From: Comamonadaceae bacterium
GTDB taxonomy: Bacteria; Pseudomonadota; Gammaproteobacteria; Burkholderiales; Burkholderiaceae_C
Length of the DNA stretch: 6,835 nt
Direction of reading: 5' to 3'
Assembly (NCBI GenBank): GCA_947460065.1
Contig: CANHGF010000133.1
Coordinates: 1-6,835 of the forward strand
Shown: positions 6,262 to 6,835 of the stretch, piece by piece
Layout: the number at the start of each line of letters is the position of its first letter
Numbering within the stretch: the stretch's first letter is position 1
Made by a program: the position numbers and the translations under genes
Notes under the pieces: generated by a model
The model's input: only the letters and a program-made list of their open reading frames with translations
What the model was told of the DNA's origin: nothing
Database searches by the model: none

Positions 6262-6835
6262 TCAATTAGGAGGCCAAGTGGCCTTCAGACCAAGTTGCCA
6301 GCGGTTATTGGCCGGCTCTGTGGCAGTACCGGCTCCACTGCTGACGGTATCAGAAGTGCCGACCTGGGTGTAGCGCAAAAAGGGCTCCAGGGTCAGGCCG
6401 CGCTCGGCCACCCAGCTGCCCTGCAGCTGCAAGTACCAGCCTGAGGTTTGCTTGTTGGTGGTGTCGCGATAGGCGCCACTGACCTGGGAGAGGTAGGAGC
6501 GTTGGCGCCCATCAAGCAGAACGCCCAGATCGAGCTGGTAGCCCTGTACCTTGGGCAGAGCGTCCCACTTCAGGTTATTGCGCCATTGCAGCGCTAGCCA
6601 GGCCGACTGGTTCAAGCGCTCATAGCCTCTGACCGTGCCAGCCTTTAGCTCGCCTCTGATGTCGGTGTAGCTGTTCTGCAAAGCCAGCCCGGCATAGAGT
6701 CCGCGGTCGGCGGTGGTGGGCATCAGCTGGTAGAGCGCCCGCACCCGAAAGTCTAAAGTTCTGCGATCGCTCAGCGTGCCATCGCGGCTGCTGTAGTCCT
6801 GCGCGCCGATCAGGCCGTCGGCCTCCAGCTGTACC
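6262..6835 (-). CDS. Outer-membrane beta-barrel-like protein, C-terminal part (5' end beyond window)
   Basis: The frame is open from the right edge of the window to a TGA at 6262-6264, giving 190 residues of the C-terminal part. A methionine at residue 31 of this fragment (codon at 6742-6744) could be mistaken for the start, but the frame continues upstream with the same strand-like pattern (VQLEADGLIGAQDYSSRDG), so the true start is outside. The sequence is a series of alternating polar and hydrophobic or aromatic strands with short turns, such as AWLALQWRNNLKW, YQLDLGVLLDG, GWYLQLQGSWVAE, TLEPFLRYTQV and a final RWQLGLKATW, typical of an outer-membrane barrel. The usual terminal aromatic is followed by PPN. 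No family could be named. It lies directly upstream of the DsbD-like gene, whose possible TTG start overlaps this stop codon; the ATG is 14 bp further on. Confidence 0.75.
   Translation of the reverse strand, partial: VQLEADGLIGAQDYSSRDGTLSDRRTLDFRVRALYQLMPTTADRGLYAGLALQNSYTDIRGELKAGTVRGYERLNQSAWLALQWRNNLKWDALPKVQGYQLDLGVLLDGRQRSYLSQVSGAYRDTTNKQTSGWYLQLQGSWVAERGLTLEPFLRYTQVGTSDTVSSGAGTATEPANNRWQLGLKATWPPN

Noticed and set aside
6742..6744. ATG as the start of the barrel-like gene
   Set aside because: The same frame stays open to the window edge with barrel-like sequence, so this is an internal methionine of a gene that begins outside the window.
1..6835. CRISPR array, toxin-antitoxin, phage or defence system
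   Set aside because: No regularly spaced direct repeats, no small paired genes and no nuclease, integrase or phage structural protein could be found on either strand.

Overview
The window is GC-rich DNA with every recognisable gene on the minus strand. Gene content, protein sequence style and codon use point to a betaproteobacterium of the Burkholderiales, most likely a Comamonadaceae-like organism. That placement is inferred from how the proteins read and was not tested by a search.

In transcription order (right to left): the 3' part of an outer-membrane beta-barrel-like gene (6262-6835, 5' end beyond the window); a large DsbD/ScsB-type membrane thiol-disulfide reductase (4076-6247), which starts right after the barrel gene and probably shares its operon; a small CoA-binding YccU-type protein with a strong ribosome binding site (3538-3993); hemE, uroporphyrinogen decarboxylase (2235-3347); and priA, the replication-restart helicase (1-1870), whose C-terminal part lies beyond the left edge. 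No tRNA, rRNA, CRISPR array, insertion sequence or phage gene was seen.

Functionally these are mostly housekeeping genes. The DsbD-like protein moves electrons from the cytoplasm to the periplasm, HemE makes coproporphyrinogen III for haem, and PriA reloads the replisome at stalled forks. The only thematic link is loose: DsbD-type reductants also support cytochrome c maturation, which uses haem.

The most unusual part is the 364-bp gap between hemE and priA (1871-2234). It holds a perfect 17-bp inverted repeat with arms 133 bp apart, three perfect matches to the IHF consensus WATCAANNNNTTR, two perfect matches to the DnaA-box consensus TTATNCACA, two small hairpins, and a GC-rich palindromic zone just after hemE. 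DnaA plus IHF sites in a locally AT-richer patch upstream of a replication-restart gene suggest a DnaA/IHF nucleoprotein site: a regulatory region for priA or an origin-like or DnaA-titrating element. The motifs are directly visible; the role is inference. Nothing else looks like an undescribed multi-gene system.
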